NCBI GenBank assembly: GCA_947503715.1
Contig: CANNER010000001.1
Location: 992,001-1,056,000 of the forward strand
Direction: 5' to 3'
Origin: an uncultured Caulobacterales bacterium
GTDB lineage: Bacteria > Pseudomonadota > Alphaproteobacteria > Caulobacterales > Maricaulaceae
Length of the DNA: 64,000 nt
This document shows, piece after piece, positions 11,532-20,501 of this stretch; the first letter of the stretch is position 1; each line of letters begins with the position of its first letter. Both the position numbers and the translations under genes were made by a program. The notes beneath the pieces are model-generated. The model searched no databases. It saw only the letters and a list, made by a program, of their open reading frames with translations, and was not told the DNA's origin.

Positions 11532-13373
11532 TTAAAGGCCGAACGCTGTGGCCGAATGAAAGGTCACCCCTGCAGCAACATAGGCTAGCACAAAGAGATA
11601 GCCAAAAGCGAAGAGCGGCCATTTCCAGCTATTGGTTTCCTTCTTAATGATGGCGAAGGTCGAGAGACATTGCGGCGCAAAGATAAACCAGGCAAGGAAA
11701 GCCAAAGCTGTCGGCAGGCTCCATTGCGAAGAAATGAGAGTGCTAAGCTTTGCATCTGCGTCTTCCTCTGCAATCGAATAGATTGTGGCCAGTGAACTGA
11801 CGGCCACTTCCCGCGCCGCCATAGCGGGAATAAGGGAAATTGCGATTTCTAAGTTAAATCCGATCGGGCGCAGGACAGGTTCGATCACCCCACCAATTTT
11901 CCCCGCCCAAGTCCCGCCAATCCCGTTCAGTTTCGTCGGAAACGTCGCCAGCACCCAAATGATAACGGATGCCGGAAGGATGATGCGGCCTGCACGGCTG
12001 ACGAAAATCATGCCGCGGTCATAAAGACCAACGACATAGTCTTTGAAAACAGGTGTTTTATATGATGGCAATTCAATCAGCAGACCGGAAGCCTCTCCGC
12101 GCGTCAGGGTGCGTTTGAAAATTGCTGCCATAATGAGCGCGAAAATAACGCCGATCAAAACGAGACCGAAAGCGACCAGCCCTTGTTGGGAAAACGGCCC
12201 GACTTTGGCTTGGGGAATAAAGGCGCCAATAATCAGGAAGTAAACGGGCCAGCGCGCGGCGCAAGTCATCAGCGGTGCGATCATAATCGTGGTCAGGCGA
12301 TCGCGTTCATTCTCAATCGTCCGCGCCGACATCACCCCCGGAATAGCGCAAGCAAAACTGGACAGCAGAGGGATAAAGGCGCGACCGTTCAAGCCGACTT
12401 TCGCCATAAGCGAGTCAACGAGAAATGCCGCACGCGCCATGTAGCCTGACGCTTCCAAGAGTAAAATAAACGCAAAGAGAATGATGATCTGGGGGAGGAA
12501 CACGAGCACGGCCCCGACACCCGCAATCATGCCGTCGACGACGAGAGACGTTATCAAACCTTCCGGCAAAATCGCTGCCGCGCCCTGTTGCAACAGACCT
12601 ATACCCGTCTCAATCAAATCCATCGCGGGACCGGACCATGTGTAAACGGCCTGAAACATGACAAATAGAATGCCGAAAAGGATCACGAGCCCCAAAATAG
12701 GGTGTAGGACAAATTTATCGATGCGTTGGGAGTAAGTCTCCGTCCGCTCAACCCGTGTGACGGCATTTCGCGTAATAGAGCGGGCTTTAGCCTGTAAGTC
12801 CTTCAGAACATCGCCCTCTAATTCAGGTTTTGCAGCAGACCCAAACAAGACGTCGCCGCCCCAGTCCTCCAAATGGTCTAGTAGCATAGCCCGACCTGAG
12901 GCCCGGACCGCCACGCAAGAAATAACAGGAATTCCGAGCTCGCGTTCTAACGCAGGCAGATCAATCGTAATCCCGTCCCGCGCTGCCATATCCATCATGT
13001 TGAGGACGAGAACGATCGGCAGCCCGTAATTCTTGGCTTGAAGAACATTGTGAAGATGCGTGTTAATATGGCTCGCATCCATCATGAAGATCAGGCCATC
13101 CGGCGCACGTTCACCTTCCAAATTTCCGCGCACGGCATCAATCGCGACGCGCTCATCCATACTATGCCCGCAATTACCATAGACGCCAGGAAGGTCGAGT
13201 AGTTCCACGGCCTGCCCCGAGGGCAGCTCAAAATCACCCTTGCGATACTCCACCGTCACGCCGGGATAATTGGCGACCTTTGCCTTGCCGCCTGTCAACG
13301 CGTTAAAGAGCGAAGATTTCCCGCAATTGGGGGCTCCAAGGAGGGCGAGTCGGAGGTTTGAGGTCCCGCTCAT
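11532..13373 (-). CDS. feoB: ferrous iron transport protein B
   Basis: Inner-membrane Fe(II) importer with an N-terminal G-domain, 613 residues. G1 GAPNCGKS is at 13-20, the G3 motif DLPGVYG near 58 and the G4 motif NMMD near 125. The G1 has a Cys where many FeoB have Ser. The membrane part with two Gate-type repeats occupies about 215-600. It is shorter than E. coli FeoB (773 residues) and lacks the long C-terminal tail. Its start overlaps the feoA stop by 4 bp. Confidence 0.95.
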   Translation of the reverse strand: MSGTSNLRLALLGAPNCGKSSLFNALTGGKAKVANYPGVTVEYRKGDFELPSGQAVELLDLPGVYGNCGHSMDERVAIDAVRGNLEGERAPDGLIFMMDASHINTHLHNVLQAKNYGLPIVLVLNMMDMAARDGITIDLPALERELGIPVISCVAVRASGRAMLLDHLEDWGGDVLFGSAAKPELEGDVLKDLQAKARSITRNAVTRVERTETYSQRIDKFVLHPILGLVILFGILFVMFQAVYTWSGPAMDLIETGIGLLQQGAAAILPEGLITSLVVDGMIAGVGAVLVFLPQIIILFAFILLLEASGYMARAAFLVDSLMAKVGLNGRAFIPLLSSFACAIPGVMSARTIENERDRLTTIMIAPLMTCAARWPVYFLIIGAFIPQAKVGPFSQQGLVAFGLVLIGVIFALIMAAIFKRTLTRGEASGLLIELPSYKTPVFKDYVVGLYDRGMIFVSRAGRIILPASVIIWVLATFPTKLNGIGGTWAGKIGGVIEPVLRPIGFNLEIAISLIPAMAAREVAVSSLATIYSIAEEDADAKLSTLISSQWSLPTALAFLAWFIFAPQCLSTFAIIKKETNSWKWPLFAFGYLFVLAYVAAGVTFHSATAFGL

Positions 13374-13636
13374 TCTGCGGCTCCAATCTCATCACGTCTC
13401 ACCAATACGGCTTTCGCGTCTTGTTTCCGAATAGCAATCTGCGCACCGTTCAGACGCACGGACATAGGATTTCTGCCGAAAAGGCCAAAATGCAAGGGCG
13501 TGACATTGTCGCCTTCCGCAAAGCCGATCTCGCGCAACCGCGTGGTCAGGTCGCCCTCTTCCGCGCTAAACCCAATGATAAGGGCGGATTCGTTTTTCTT
13601 GAGGTCTGTCAGCCTGAGATTTTCAATCGGTTCCAT
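13370..13636 (-). CDS. feoA: ferrous iron transport protein A
   Basis: SH3-like cytoplasmic partner of FeoB, 88 residues from the chosen ATG at 13636 (MEPIENLRL). Longer in-frame starts exist, up to 13702, but they add a stretch absent from the family. They would also run through the Fur-like palindrome at 13650-13664. The conserved REIGFAEGD core of FeoA is seen. It overlaps feoB by ATGA. Confidence 0.9.
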   Translation of the reverse strand: MEPIENLRLTDLKKNESALIIGFSAEEGDLTTRLREIGFAEGDNVTPLHFGLFGRNPMSVRLNGAQIAIRKQDAKAVLVRRDEIGAAE

Positions 13637-13649
13637 TCTCGCCACATAG

Positions 13650-13664
13650 TGCGAATGGTTCGCA
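13650..13664. promoter_or_regulatory. Fur-box-like palindrome upstream of feoA
   Basis: TGCGAATGGTTCGCA is an inverted repeat (6+3+6) ending 14 bp before the feoA start. It resembles alphaproteobacterial Fur/Mur boxes (TGC-rich ends, AT centre) as remembered, and iron-responsive control of feoAB is expected. No fur gene is in the window, so this rests on the pattern and position only. Confidence 0.45.
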
Positions 13665-13778
13665 AAAGCAAAGCATAATGGCGCAAGATACAGCGCTTTC
13701 AAAACAAGATGATTTTCCTGCCAAAAGCCTGTGGACAGGACCCAACCTCGCGACTATACACCCGCCACACTCAAGAGT

Positions 13779-13854
13779 GCCCGAATAGCTCAGTTGGTAG
13801 AGCAACGGATTGAAAATCCGTGTGTCCCTGGTTCAAATCCAGGTTCGGGCACCA
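13779..13854 (+). tRNA. tRNA-Phe (GAA)
   Basis: 76 nt including encoded CCA. The acceptor stem GCCCGAA pairs with TTCGGGC. The anticodon loop TTGAAAA carries GAA and the T-arm is CCTGG/CCAGG. The 3' end (13839-13858) is repeated exactly at 22416-22435, marking it as the attachment site of an integrated element. Confidence 0.98.
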
Positions 13855-13858
13855 TTTC
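13839..13858 (+). repeat. attL direct repeat (tRNA-Phe 3' end)
   Basis: CCAGGTTCGGGCACCATTTC, identical to 22416-22435. Identity stops immediately on both sides (T versus C on the left, C versus T on the right). Confidence 0.93.
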
Positions 13859-14037
13859 CCTGATAAAGCAAGTTGCGTAAGCATCTGAAAAGTCACGGAA
13901 AACCTCTCTTTCCTTAACTTTCCATACGGTAACTCGCACAATTTGCCTCACTTTTTGCCCTACATTGGGCTGCACGGAGATGGCGAAATGAAAGCGATAA
14001 GACGACTCGACCAATACTTACGATTACGCGGCGATAC

Positions 14038-15363
14038 ATGGCACTATTGCGGCGCGTTCCGAAAACAGTCAGACATATTGATAACAGGACTTTGATATAC
14101 CGCTCACTAGACACAGATAGCCGCAAGGTTGCACGCCAGCGACGGGATATTTGTGCCGACGAAGACAGCCAGCGTTGGAACGAGATAATGCCGAACCGTT
14201 TTCAATCGACCCCGAAAGCCGCAAGTTATCGCGATGCAAGTCATCGAGCACGCTCTAAAGGTTTCAACTATCAGCCGATGGAAAACTTGGTTTCTCAAAA
14301 CACTGTTACGGATTTACTGCACCGTCTTATTGCTTTGGAACCTTTAAAAGACAGCCCTCAAAAGAAGGAAGAGCGAGACGCAGATGCCCTTCTTGGGAGT
14401 GTCCAAACGCCTTCCGCGACAATCACAGAGGCCATGGACTTATATCTTTCCGAGATCGTCGCTGACGAGCTATCCAGTAAATCACCTGAGCAAATTACGA
14501 ACTTCTCTAAGATTAAACGTCGTGCCGTCGCGAACTTTGTCAGCATAAACGGCGATATTGATATGCGAGACATTACCCGCGAGCACGCCCACACCGTGCG
14601 TAAATTCTGGCATGAGCGCATCCATCCGAAGGACGGCTCCAAGCCTATGAGCGGCAGTAGCGGCAACAAAGACTTGGGCAGTTTGCGTAAACTCTACCGC
14701 CGATACTTTGAGCATATTGGCGAAGAAGAGCGTGAAAACCCATTCCGCAATATGCGTTTCAAAGACAAAATTCTAACGAAGGTCATGCCGTTTAAGGACG
14801 ATTGGGTCAGGTCACGCATACTCGCGCCAGATGTTTTTGATGGCCTCAATCGCCAAGGCGCTCTCCTTTGCATGGCCCTTATTGAGACAGGATGTAGACC
14901 AAGCGAATTGGCCAATATCAGGCCAGAGAACATAAGACTGGACGCCGAGGTTCCGCATATCCGTATCCGTCCTACAAAAGATAGAGAGCTAAAATCAGGC
15001 GCATCCGTTCGCGATATACCGCTTGTTGGGGTGGCGCTGGAGGCCATGCGGCAGGCTCCAAACGGGTTCCCGCACTATCGAGACAGAAGCTATTTGTTAA
15101 GCGCGTCACTTACAAAAGCGTTCAAGGCGAGAGGTCTATTTCCGACGAAGCAACACCGCATCTACAGCTTTAGGCACAGCTTTGAGAGCCGAATGTTAGA
15201 GGCCGGATTAGACTTTGGACTGCGCTGCACATTGATGGGACACCGCAACCCACGCCCTGAATATGGTGATGGAGGTTCTCTTGCATACCGTCGTGATGAG
15301 CTGCTGAAAATCGCCCACCCTGTCAGTGACGCGCTATTGCAGAGCTATCCATTTAAGGGCTGA
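14038..15363 (+). CDS. Tyrosine recombinase (element integrase), N-terminus probably frameshifted
   Basis: 441 residues in the open frame. The catalytic domain is complete: Arg in ETGCRPSELANI, a Lys region ELKSGASVRDIPL, HSFESR and GHRNP boxes, and a candidate Tyr in RPEYGDG. It should integrate and excise the element at tRNA-Phe. The preceding frame starting at ATG 13988 encodes LDQYLRLRGDTWHY, the opening of the DUF6538-type integrase N-terminus. The open frame resumes this domain at RRVPKTVRH. Restoring one G near 14049 would give YWRRVP and join both parts, so a 1-nt deletion is likely. Initiation at 14038 may still give a slightly truncated enzyme. Confidence 0.88.
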   Translation: MALLRRVPKTVRHIDNRTLIYRSLDTDSRKVARQRRDICADEDSQRWNEIMPNRFQSTPKAASYRDASHRARSKGFNYQPMENLVSQNTVTDLLHRLIALEPLKDSPQKKEERDADALLGSVQTPSATITEAMDLYLSEIVADELSSKSPEQITNFSKIKRRAVANFVSINGDIDMRDITREHAHTVRKFWHERIHPKDGSKPMSGSSGNKDLGSLRKLYRRYFEHIGEEERENPFRNMRFKDKILTKVMPFKDDWVRSRILAPDVFDGLNRQGALLCMALIETGCRPSELANIRPENIRLDAEVPHIRIRPTKDRELKSGASVRDIPLVGVALEAMRQAPNGFPHYRDRSYLLSASLTKAFKARGLFPTKQHRIYSFRHSFESRMLEAGLDFGLRCTLMGHRNPRPEYGDGGSLAYRRDELLKIAHPVSDALLQSYPFKG

Positions 15364-15373
15364 ACCTATCGGC

Positions 15374-15589
15374 TTATGCGGCTTTGTCAGCATCCGATAG
15401 GAGCGAGGCAAGCAATGCCTCGCGGTCATCCAGCGCATCATATTCTTGTTTAAGTCGTTCTAAAACAGGCCAATATTTTGGACCGTAACGCTGAACAAGT
15501 TGCGCGGCGATAGTCATGCCGCGCTTAATATTAGCGCGAGACGGGGCTTGTATTGGGTCGCTATCGGATATGCTTTTCTGGTTTTTCAC
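15374..15589 (-). CDS. Small hypothetical protein
   Basis: 71 residues, charged, with a predicted helical centre (AAQLVQRYGPKYWPVLERLKQEYDAL) and no membrane segment. It is convergent with the integrase gene, 10 bp from its end. I do not recognise the family. Position next to the integrase suggests an element-borne accessory protein, but no function can be given. Confidence 0.45.
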   Translation of the reverse strand: MKNQKSISDSDPIQAPSRANIKRGMTIAAQLVQRYGPKYWPVLERLKQEYDALDDREALLASLLSDADKAA

Positions 15590-15819
15590 CTCACTGTTAT
15601 AGCAAATTTGGGCTTGTTTATCCCTCGATTAATTGAAGGAAAGAAAGACCTAGTGAGACCTTAGAGGCACATTTTACCCGCCTAGTTATAGGCTATTCGT
15701 AGCGAAATCGTAAACGAATGGCCTGCCTGTCGCGCGAAGACGCCTACTCGGTCTATCGTTCAGGAGCTGCTTTTAATGGCCCTTCTATAAATCTTCGTAT
15801 CGGTTGCTATCAGGTCACC

Positions 15820-16191
15820 TCACTTCATTGGCGACAGAGACACAACCACTCCCTCAGCAACTATCCGCGCTCCCTCTGTGCACACAAAGCGAGAGCCAAT
15901 CTCTAGCCTTTGCTGATGCCATTCCACCATCTCTTCGCTTACTATGTGCATTAAAGCGCGAAAAGAACCTTGAAGCGGAACGTCGGTTGGTATTGGCACA
16001 TTTTTATCATCAACAAACTCAGGCCAGATCATCGAAACTGTTGGGGCCAAGCCGCGCTCGTCTATATCTTCAACGTAGCAAAAATCCCATCGAATACCGT
16101 TGAAGGGATGCCCGTTTCTAGTTTTTGGGCCGAGCGGTAAAATCGTTATATCGGCTTCAAAATTATGTTGATGGCTTCCAAAGATACTCAT
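15820..16191 (-). CDS. EF-Tu-barrel-like hypothetical protein
   Basis: 123 residues. The pattern ADITILPLGPKTRNGHPFNGIRWDF, then DVPLQGSFRA and a C-terminal GARIVAEGVVVSL, matches a group of small bacterial proteins resembling the second beta-barrel (domain 3) of elongation factor Tu. These small forms have no known function. It sits in the element between the integrase and the lipoprotein gene. The family match is from recalled pattern only. Confidence 0.55.
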   Translation of the reverse strand: MSIFGSHQHNFEADITILPLGPKTRNGHPFNGIRWDFCYVEDIDERGLAPTVSMIWPEFVDDKNVPIPTDVPLQGSFRALMHIVSEEMVEWHQQRLEIGSRFVCTEGARIVAEGVVVSLSPMK

Positions 16192-16335
16192 TATCTAAAC
16201 TCCTTGCGCCGTCGTATTACATTGCTTGTTCTTACCAAGCGCAACCAATAATACTCTACATATGAGTGGGTAAATGAGTGTATGAAATGCCGTTGGCGTC
16301 AATGTCTAAATCCATTGAAGGTCAACGCAGGATCA

Positions 16336-16860
16336 TTACTTCTCTGGTATCATAAGAGGTATAAATTCATCGTCATACGTTCCGTGCTCACTGGCGAATA
16401 CCGTTACACGAATAGCTTGGGGTTTACCGCTAAAGTCAATTTCAAGTAAGATTGGCTCGTCTCGCTTTGTCCATATATCAACGCTGCTTTGCCAGCCACT
16501 CCAAGTAGAAGCGCTAGGAAAATCATATCCATAACACTCCAAAATACTCATGGGGACACGATTTGGAAACTCTGTAGAAGTATTGTCTGGCAACCATTCG
16601 CACAGCTCTTTTGACGCTGTATCACTTTCACTAAACATACAGTTCTTCCCGAAACCGTTCTCGAAATCCATCCAATCACCCATCCAGCTAAGGGTAACAG
16701 ACCGATGTGTTTGCTTATCTACAAAAGGTGCTTTTTCAAATGCGTTTATTCTCGCGCAAATAGAATCATTTGAGTTGGGTAAAGTTGCACAACTAGAAAG
16801 CAATGACGTAGCAAGAATTGTCATCCACTGAATTTTATTACGATGCAGACTTCGTTTCAT
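16336..16860 (-). CDS. Putative lipoprotein of unknown function
   Basis: 174 residues from the ATG at 16860. A basic N-terminus, a hydrophobic stretch and the lipobox LLSSC place it as an exported lipoprotein. The mature part has no motif I recognise; it is rich in Trp, Asp and Ser and has three further Cys that could form disulfides. In-frame Met codons exist upstream to 16965, but the added residues would spoil the signal peptide. Carried inside the tRNA-Phe element. Confidence 0.55.
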   Translation of the reverse strand: MKRSLHRNKIQWMTILATSLLSSCATLPNSNDSICARINAFEKAPFVDKQTHRSVTLSWMGDWMDFENGFGKNCMFSESDTASKELCEWLPDNTSTEFPNRVPMSILECYGYDFPSASTWSGWQSSVDIWTKRDEPILLEIDFSGKPQAIRVTVFASEHGTYDDEFIPLMIPEK

Positions 16861-17012
16861 AACCAACTTCTTATCATAGTTCATGTTGAGCAGTAAGGTG
16901 ATTTTCCAAGCATCAAGAGTTTTAGCTAAAAGTCCAATTTTTTCTCCGCTTTGCGGCGAGTCCAACGCCCCTGCCTCCGCTCGTGTGGGCGGCTCCGGCA
17001 GGCGCGTCGGAC

Positions 17013-17199
17013 GGCACTATTTTGAGAGAGCGTAATTAATTAGATAGGGTTGGCGCTTGGGGAGAGATTAGAAAAGAAAAGAGCTTTAGCAAGATAAAGC
17101 GAACCGCCCTTTTGGGGGCACTTCGACGCTAAAGCTCTGTTTTTGCTACGCGACTTGGGGTGGCACTATTTTGCTAGCTCGTGTGTAGTGCCCCCAAAA
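17013..17199. other. Repeat-rich region upstream of relaxase (candidate oriT / structured leader)
   Basis: The 332 bp between the lipoprotein and relaxase genes hold no gene but carry ordered repeats. GGCACTATTTTG occurs directly at 17013-17024 and 17162-17173. AGAGCTTTAGC at 17080-17090 is inverted at 17128-17138, followed by GTTTTT. TTTTGGGGGCACT at 17110-17122, inside that hairpin loop, is exactly complementary to 17187-17199. Origins of transfer are typically such repeat clusters beside the relaxase gene; a terminator-like leader is the alternative. Confidence 0.45.
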
Positions 17200-17297
17200 T
17201 GGCTCTATCCCGCTAAGACCTAGAAACTCTCTTTCCCCTGCAATTTCCAATCGGCTTCCTCCGAGACAAACACCCCAGTTTTGTTCGATTATGGGGT

Positions 17298-19556
17298 ATG
17301 TCAGATGAAGATGATTTTAGCTTAAGAGCCAAAGCCCGCAAAACGTCTAGCCGTTCTGCCGAGGTCAATATCCCCGCCAACTACAAGGGCTTTTTCCAAG
17401 AGACTCGCATTGCGCTTGTGAGGGGCAAGGCCGTTTCTGGGCGGCGGACACTGAAGGTTCCCTCCAAGCCGCGCACAGGACGGTTTAACTCTCGCGGCAG
17501 AGGCCGTGCAGCTTTGGAACGCGGCATCGGCCCAAAGCAAGGCTGGCGCATCCACCGCGCGACGGGTGACCGCTACCGCGCCCGCAGGGCTATAGTGAAA
17601 GTGCGCGTTGTAAAGCTTCGCAATGCCAAGTCTTCTGTCTCTCGCGGGCACTTGGCTTACCTTCAGCGCGAGGGCGCGGGCGTGGAGCGAACCGAGAGGT
17701 TGGATGGCTCGGCGGAACTGACCCCGACGCGAGGCCAGCTCTACGGGCCAGAGGACGGCGTGGAGATTGACGGGCGGGATTTTGTGGCTCGCTCCCAAGA
17801 GAGCTTTGACGGACGCGGCGACCCGCACCAGTTTCGTATAATGATCTCGCCCGAAGACGGGGCAGAGCTGGCCCGTGTGAATGGCGACGGCACGCCCAAC
17901 TTAAAACAGACAACGCGAGCGCTCATGGCGCAGATGGAAGAGGACTTAGGGACGCGGCTGGATTGGGTCGCGGTTGACCATTTCGACACCGCCCACCCTC
18001 ACACGCATATCATCGCGCGGGGCGTTACCCATGACGGTAAAGGATTGAACATCGCAGGTGAGTATATCTCGCGCGGTATTCGCGGACGGCTGGAGGAAGA
18101 ACTGACCCGCGAGCTGGGCTGGAAATCCGAGCTTGCCATCCAGCAGGAGATGAAACGCGAGATGAGCGCCATGCGCGTCACGACAGCAGACAGGCATATC
18201 GCGGACGGTATGGACAAACTCACCAACACAATCGACCTACGCGTAGGATCAGCCGCCGCCACCTTCCCCGCTAACTCATCTATGAACAGACATATCCTGA
18301 TTGGGCGTATGAGACATTTGAAGTCTATGGGCCTTGCCACGCAAATTGAGTCTGGCCGCTGGCACATAGAAAACGATACGCTCAAGACCCTCGGACAGAT
18401 AGAGCAGCGCGAGCAGCTCAACAAAGATATTCACGCGGCGATGAAGCGGGCCAACATCAAAAGACCTGTCCGCCTACATGATGGCCGCCAGAGCTATGAA
18501 GGGAGCCTTTCTACCCATCGCGCCATTGGCCGCGTCATCGCGAAAACTCATGGCTACGATGAAGGCATGGACGCGAGCCAAAAAGGCGGCGGTAAAGTGC
18601 GGTTCATCATCGACGGCACGGACGGCTATGTCAGCACGGTTGAGACGGGCATGGACACGCGTGCGGGCGAAGCCGCGAAGGTCGGTTCAACTATTGAGGT
18701 CTCACCGCCAAGCTTGCGCAAGGTTGATCGCAACATTCAGGCCCTTGCGACGGGTAAGGATTTTGACGGCAAGCCACGTAGCGGGCTTATTGGGAATTAT
18801 GCAATAGCGACGAGCGGGCCAGACGATTGGACAGATGGTAGCAGGAGCCGAGGCGCAGCGCATATCAGGGCGCACAGACTGCGCCTAGCGACATTGGTGA
18901 AAGCAGGCGTGGTGCAAGTCGTTAGCAAAGACAAAGACGGTGACCCCTATGAATGGCGCGTGCCAGAGGACTTTGAAGAGCGGGCTATCGCGCTGGACTT
19001 GAGACAAGGCCGCGCGTCAGGCGTGAAGCTGCTTTCCGTTCAAGACTTGGAGCAACAACTAGCGAGTCCCGGTGCGACTTGGCTTGACCGCGCACAGGTG
19101 AGCTGGGGCAGAGGCGGCATTGCAGGCATAAGCACAAAGTCGAGCGCTTTTGCGAAAGAACTCGACACAGCGTTCCAGCAGCGCCGCACATGGCTAATTG
19201 AGCGCGGCTATGCAGAGCTACGCCAAGATGGGCAGAAGACCTCTGTTATTTACAAGCGTGGTTATATGAAGGTCTTAGAGACAGAGGGGTTTAACGCCGC
19301 GACCCAAAAGCTGGAGAGCATGACAGGAAAATCACACGTTGCTGCGCAATCAGGACGTTTGATTGAAGGCACCGTGGCGCAGAAATACGAACTCCCTCAC
19401 GGCCCTCATGCGATGATTGAAACGCAACGGGCTTTCTACCTCGTACCTTGGGAGAGCCATCACGCGCAGAAGTGGGGTAAACGCATCAAAGGCCGCGTGT
19501 TGGGTGGCGGTGGTATTGATTGGGATGCGGATCGCAGCCGAGGGATTGGGCGATGA
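17298..19556 (+). CDS. Relaxase (VirD2/RlxS-like, DUF3363-type)
   Basis: 752 residues. Relaxases nick oriT and stay bound to the transferred strand. The metal-binding three-histidine motif is at H233, H235 and H237 in AHPHTHIIARG, with VAVDHFD just before it. A candidate nicking tyrosine is Tyr121 in SRGHLAYLQREG. The N-terminal 110 residues are very basic. The C-terminal half matches the DUF3363 extension of MOBP-type relaxases. No mobilization partner, coupling protein or secretion genes accompany it, so the element depends on a helper. Confidence 0.87.
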   Translation: MSDEDDFSLRAKARKTSSRSAEVNIPANYKGFFQETRIALVRGKAVSGRRTLKVPSKPRTGRFNSRGRGRAALERGIGPKQGWRIHRATGDRYRARRAIVKVRVVKLRNAKSSVSRGHLAYLQREGAGVERTERLDGSAELTPTRGQLYGPEDGVEIDGRDFVARSQESFDGRGDPHQFRIMISPEDGAELARVNGDGTPNLKQTTRALMAQMEEDLGTRLDWVAVDHFDTAHPHTHIIARGVTHDGKGLNIAGEYISRGIRGRLEEELTRELGWKSELAIQQEMKREMSAMRVTTADRHIADGMDKLTNTIDLRVGSAAATFPANSSMNRHILIGRMRHLKSMGLATQIESGRWHIENDTLKTLGQIEQREQLNKDIHAAMKRANIKRPVRLHDGRQSYEGSLSTHRAIGRVIAKTHGYDEGMDASQKGGGKVRFIIDGTDGYVSTVETGMDTRAGEAAKVGSTIEVSPPSLRKVDRNIQALATGKDFDGKPRSGLIGNYAIATSGPDDWTDGSRSRGAAHIRAHRLRLATLVKAGVVQVVSKDKDGDPYEWRVPEDFEERAIALDLRQGRASGVKLLSVQDLEQQLASPGATWLDRAQVSWGRGGIAGISTKSSAFAKELDTAFQQRRTWLIERGYAELRQDGQKTSVIYKRGYMKVLETEGFNAATQKLESMTGKSHVAAQSGRLIEGTVAQKYELPHGPHAMIETQRAFYLVPWESHHAQKWGKRIKGRVLGGGGIDWDADRSRGIGR

Positions 19557-19586
19557 CTTCTTAAGTGGGGCTTAGCGTACGTTAAC

Positions 19587-20501
19587 CTACGATACAAATT
19601 CGTCGAGCAGTCGCCTGAACCCAGTTGGGTCCTCCAATTCTGGGAAGTGGCCAACATGATCGAGCTTTACCAGTTGGACCTGCTTCGCAAGGGAGCGCGA
19701 AGACTGCTTATCCGTCATAACATGAGAGCCATCCTGCATACCCCATATAGCCAATGTTGGCTGCGGTGCGATATCGAATGGCTGTCGCTCACCAATTAAG
19801 TAATTTTGAAAGAGAGTTGGTAATGCGAAAGTCGCACCAAGTTCAAATGCTTGCGTTGTGCAATTGCATAGATGTTTGACGGCAGGCGTATCGGCCATGC
19901 TCAATTCGTACCATGCGGGTGCTCGGGGCTTCATCATACGCGGAAAAACCATCTGACCTAAAAAAGGTGTTGAGAGGAGACCGCGCGGATCGCGATGTTT
20001 CTTCCAACGCATTTCCTCGTTCCAAGACGGTGCTTGAATAATCACAAGCTGGCTGCACAGCTCGGGATAACGCCCCGCAATATCGATCGCGGCATATGCC
20101 CCTCCACAAGAGAAAGCGAGTATGGATTGCTCACCTGCGACATCGTTCAGGAAACGCGCTACAGCATCATTACAATGTTGAAAGTTGAAACTAAAACCGG
20201 GTTTTGCGACTGAAAAGCCATTACCGGGTGTCTCGAAAGCGATTACGGTATAAGACTTGGCAAGAACAGAGAATAAGTGATCATAGGCCTCAAGTGTAGC
20301 TGGGCCGTCGCACAAGAATACAATCGCCGGCCCGTTTCCCATTTTGCGATAACGAATGAAAGATGTATCATCCTCGTAGAAAGAGAGACCTGCGCAACTA
20401 CTAGCTGGTAGTCCGTTTCGCACTGCCTCAATACGAGACCGCCATTGGCGTTTTTCTAACTGTGCCGCTAAACGTCTCAACACACTCGCCTCCTTAGCCA
20501 T
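19587..20501 (-). CDS. Alpha/beta hydrolase
   Basis: 304 residues. The nucleophile elbow is LAFSCGGAY (Ser with Cys-Gly-Gly following), the acid Asp lies in WGMQDGSH and the catalytic His in LDHVGHFPELED. No signal peptide. The start overlaps the stop of the thioesterase gene, so the pair forms an operon. Together with a divergent LysR gene it suggests a small inducible ester or acyl-CoA degradation unit. The substrate cannot be inferred. Confidence 0.75.
   Translation of the reverse strand: MAKEASVLRRLAAQLEKRQWRSRIEAVRNGLPASSCAGLSFYEDDTSFIRYRKMGNGPAIVFLCDGPATLEAYDHLFSVLAKSYTVIAFETPGNGFSVAKPGFSFNFQHCNDAVARFLNDVAGEQSILAFSCGGAYAAIDIAGRYPELCSQLVIIQAPSWNEEMRWKKHRDPRGLLSTPFLGQMVFPRMMKPRAPAWYELSMADTPAVKHLCNCTTQAFELGATFALPTLFQNYLIGERQPFDIAPQPTLAIWGMQDGSHVMTDKQSSRSLAKQVQLVKLDHVGHFPELEDPTGFRRLLDEFVS

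Noticed and set aside
15718-16103. Two plus-strand frames of 62 and 99 codons opposite the EF-Tu-barrel-like gene
   Set aside because: The minus-strand frame shows a recognisable barrel pattern; these do not.
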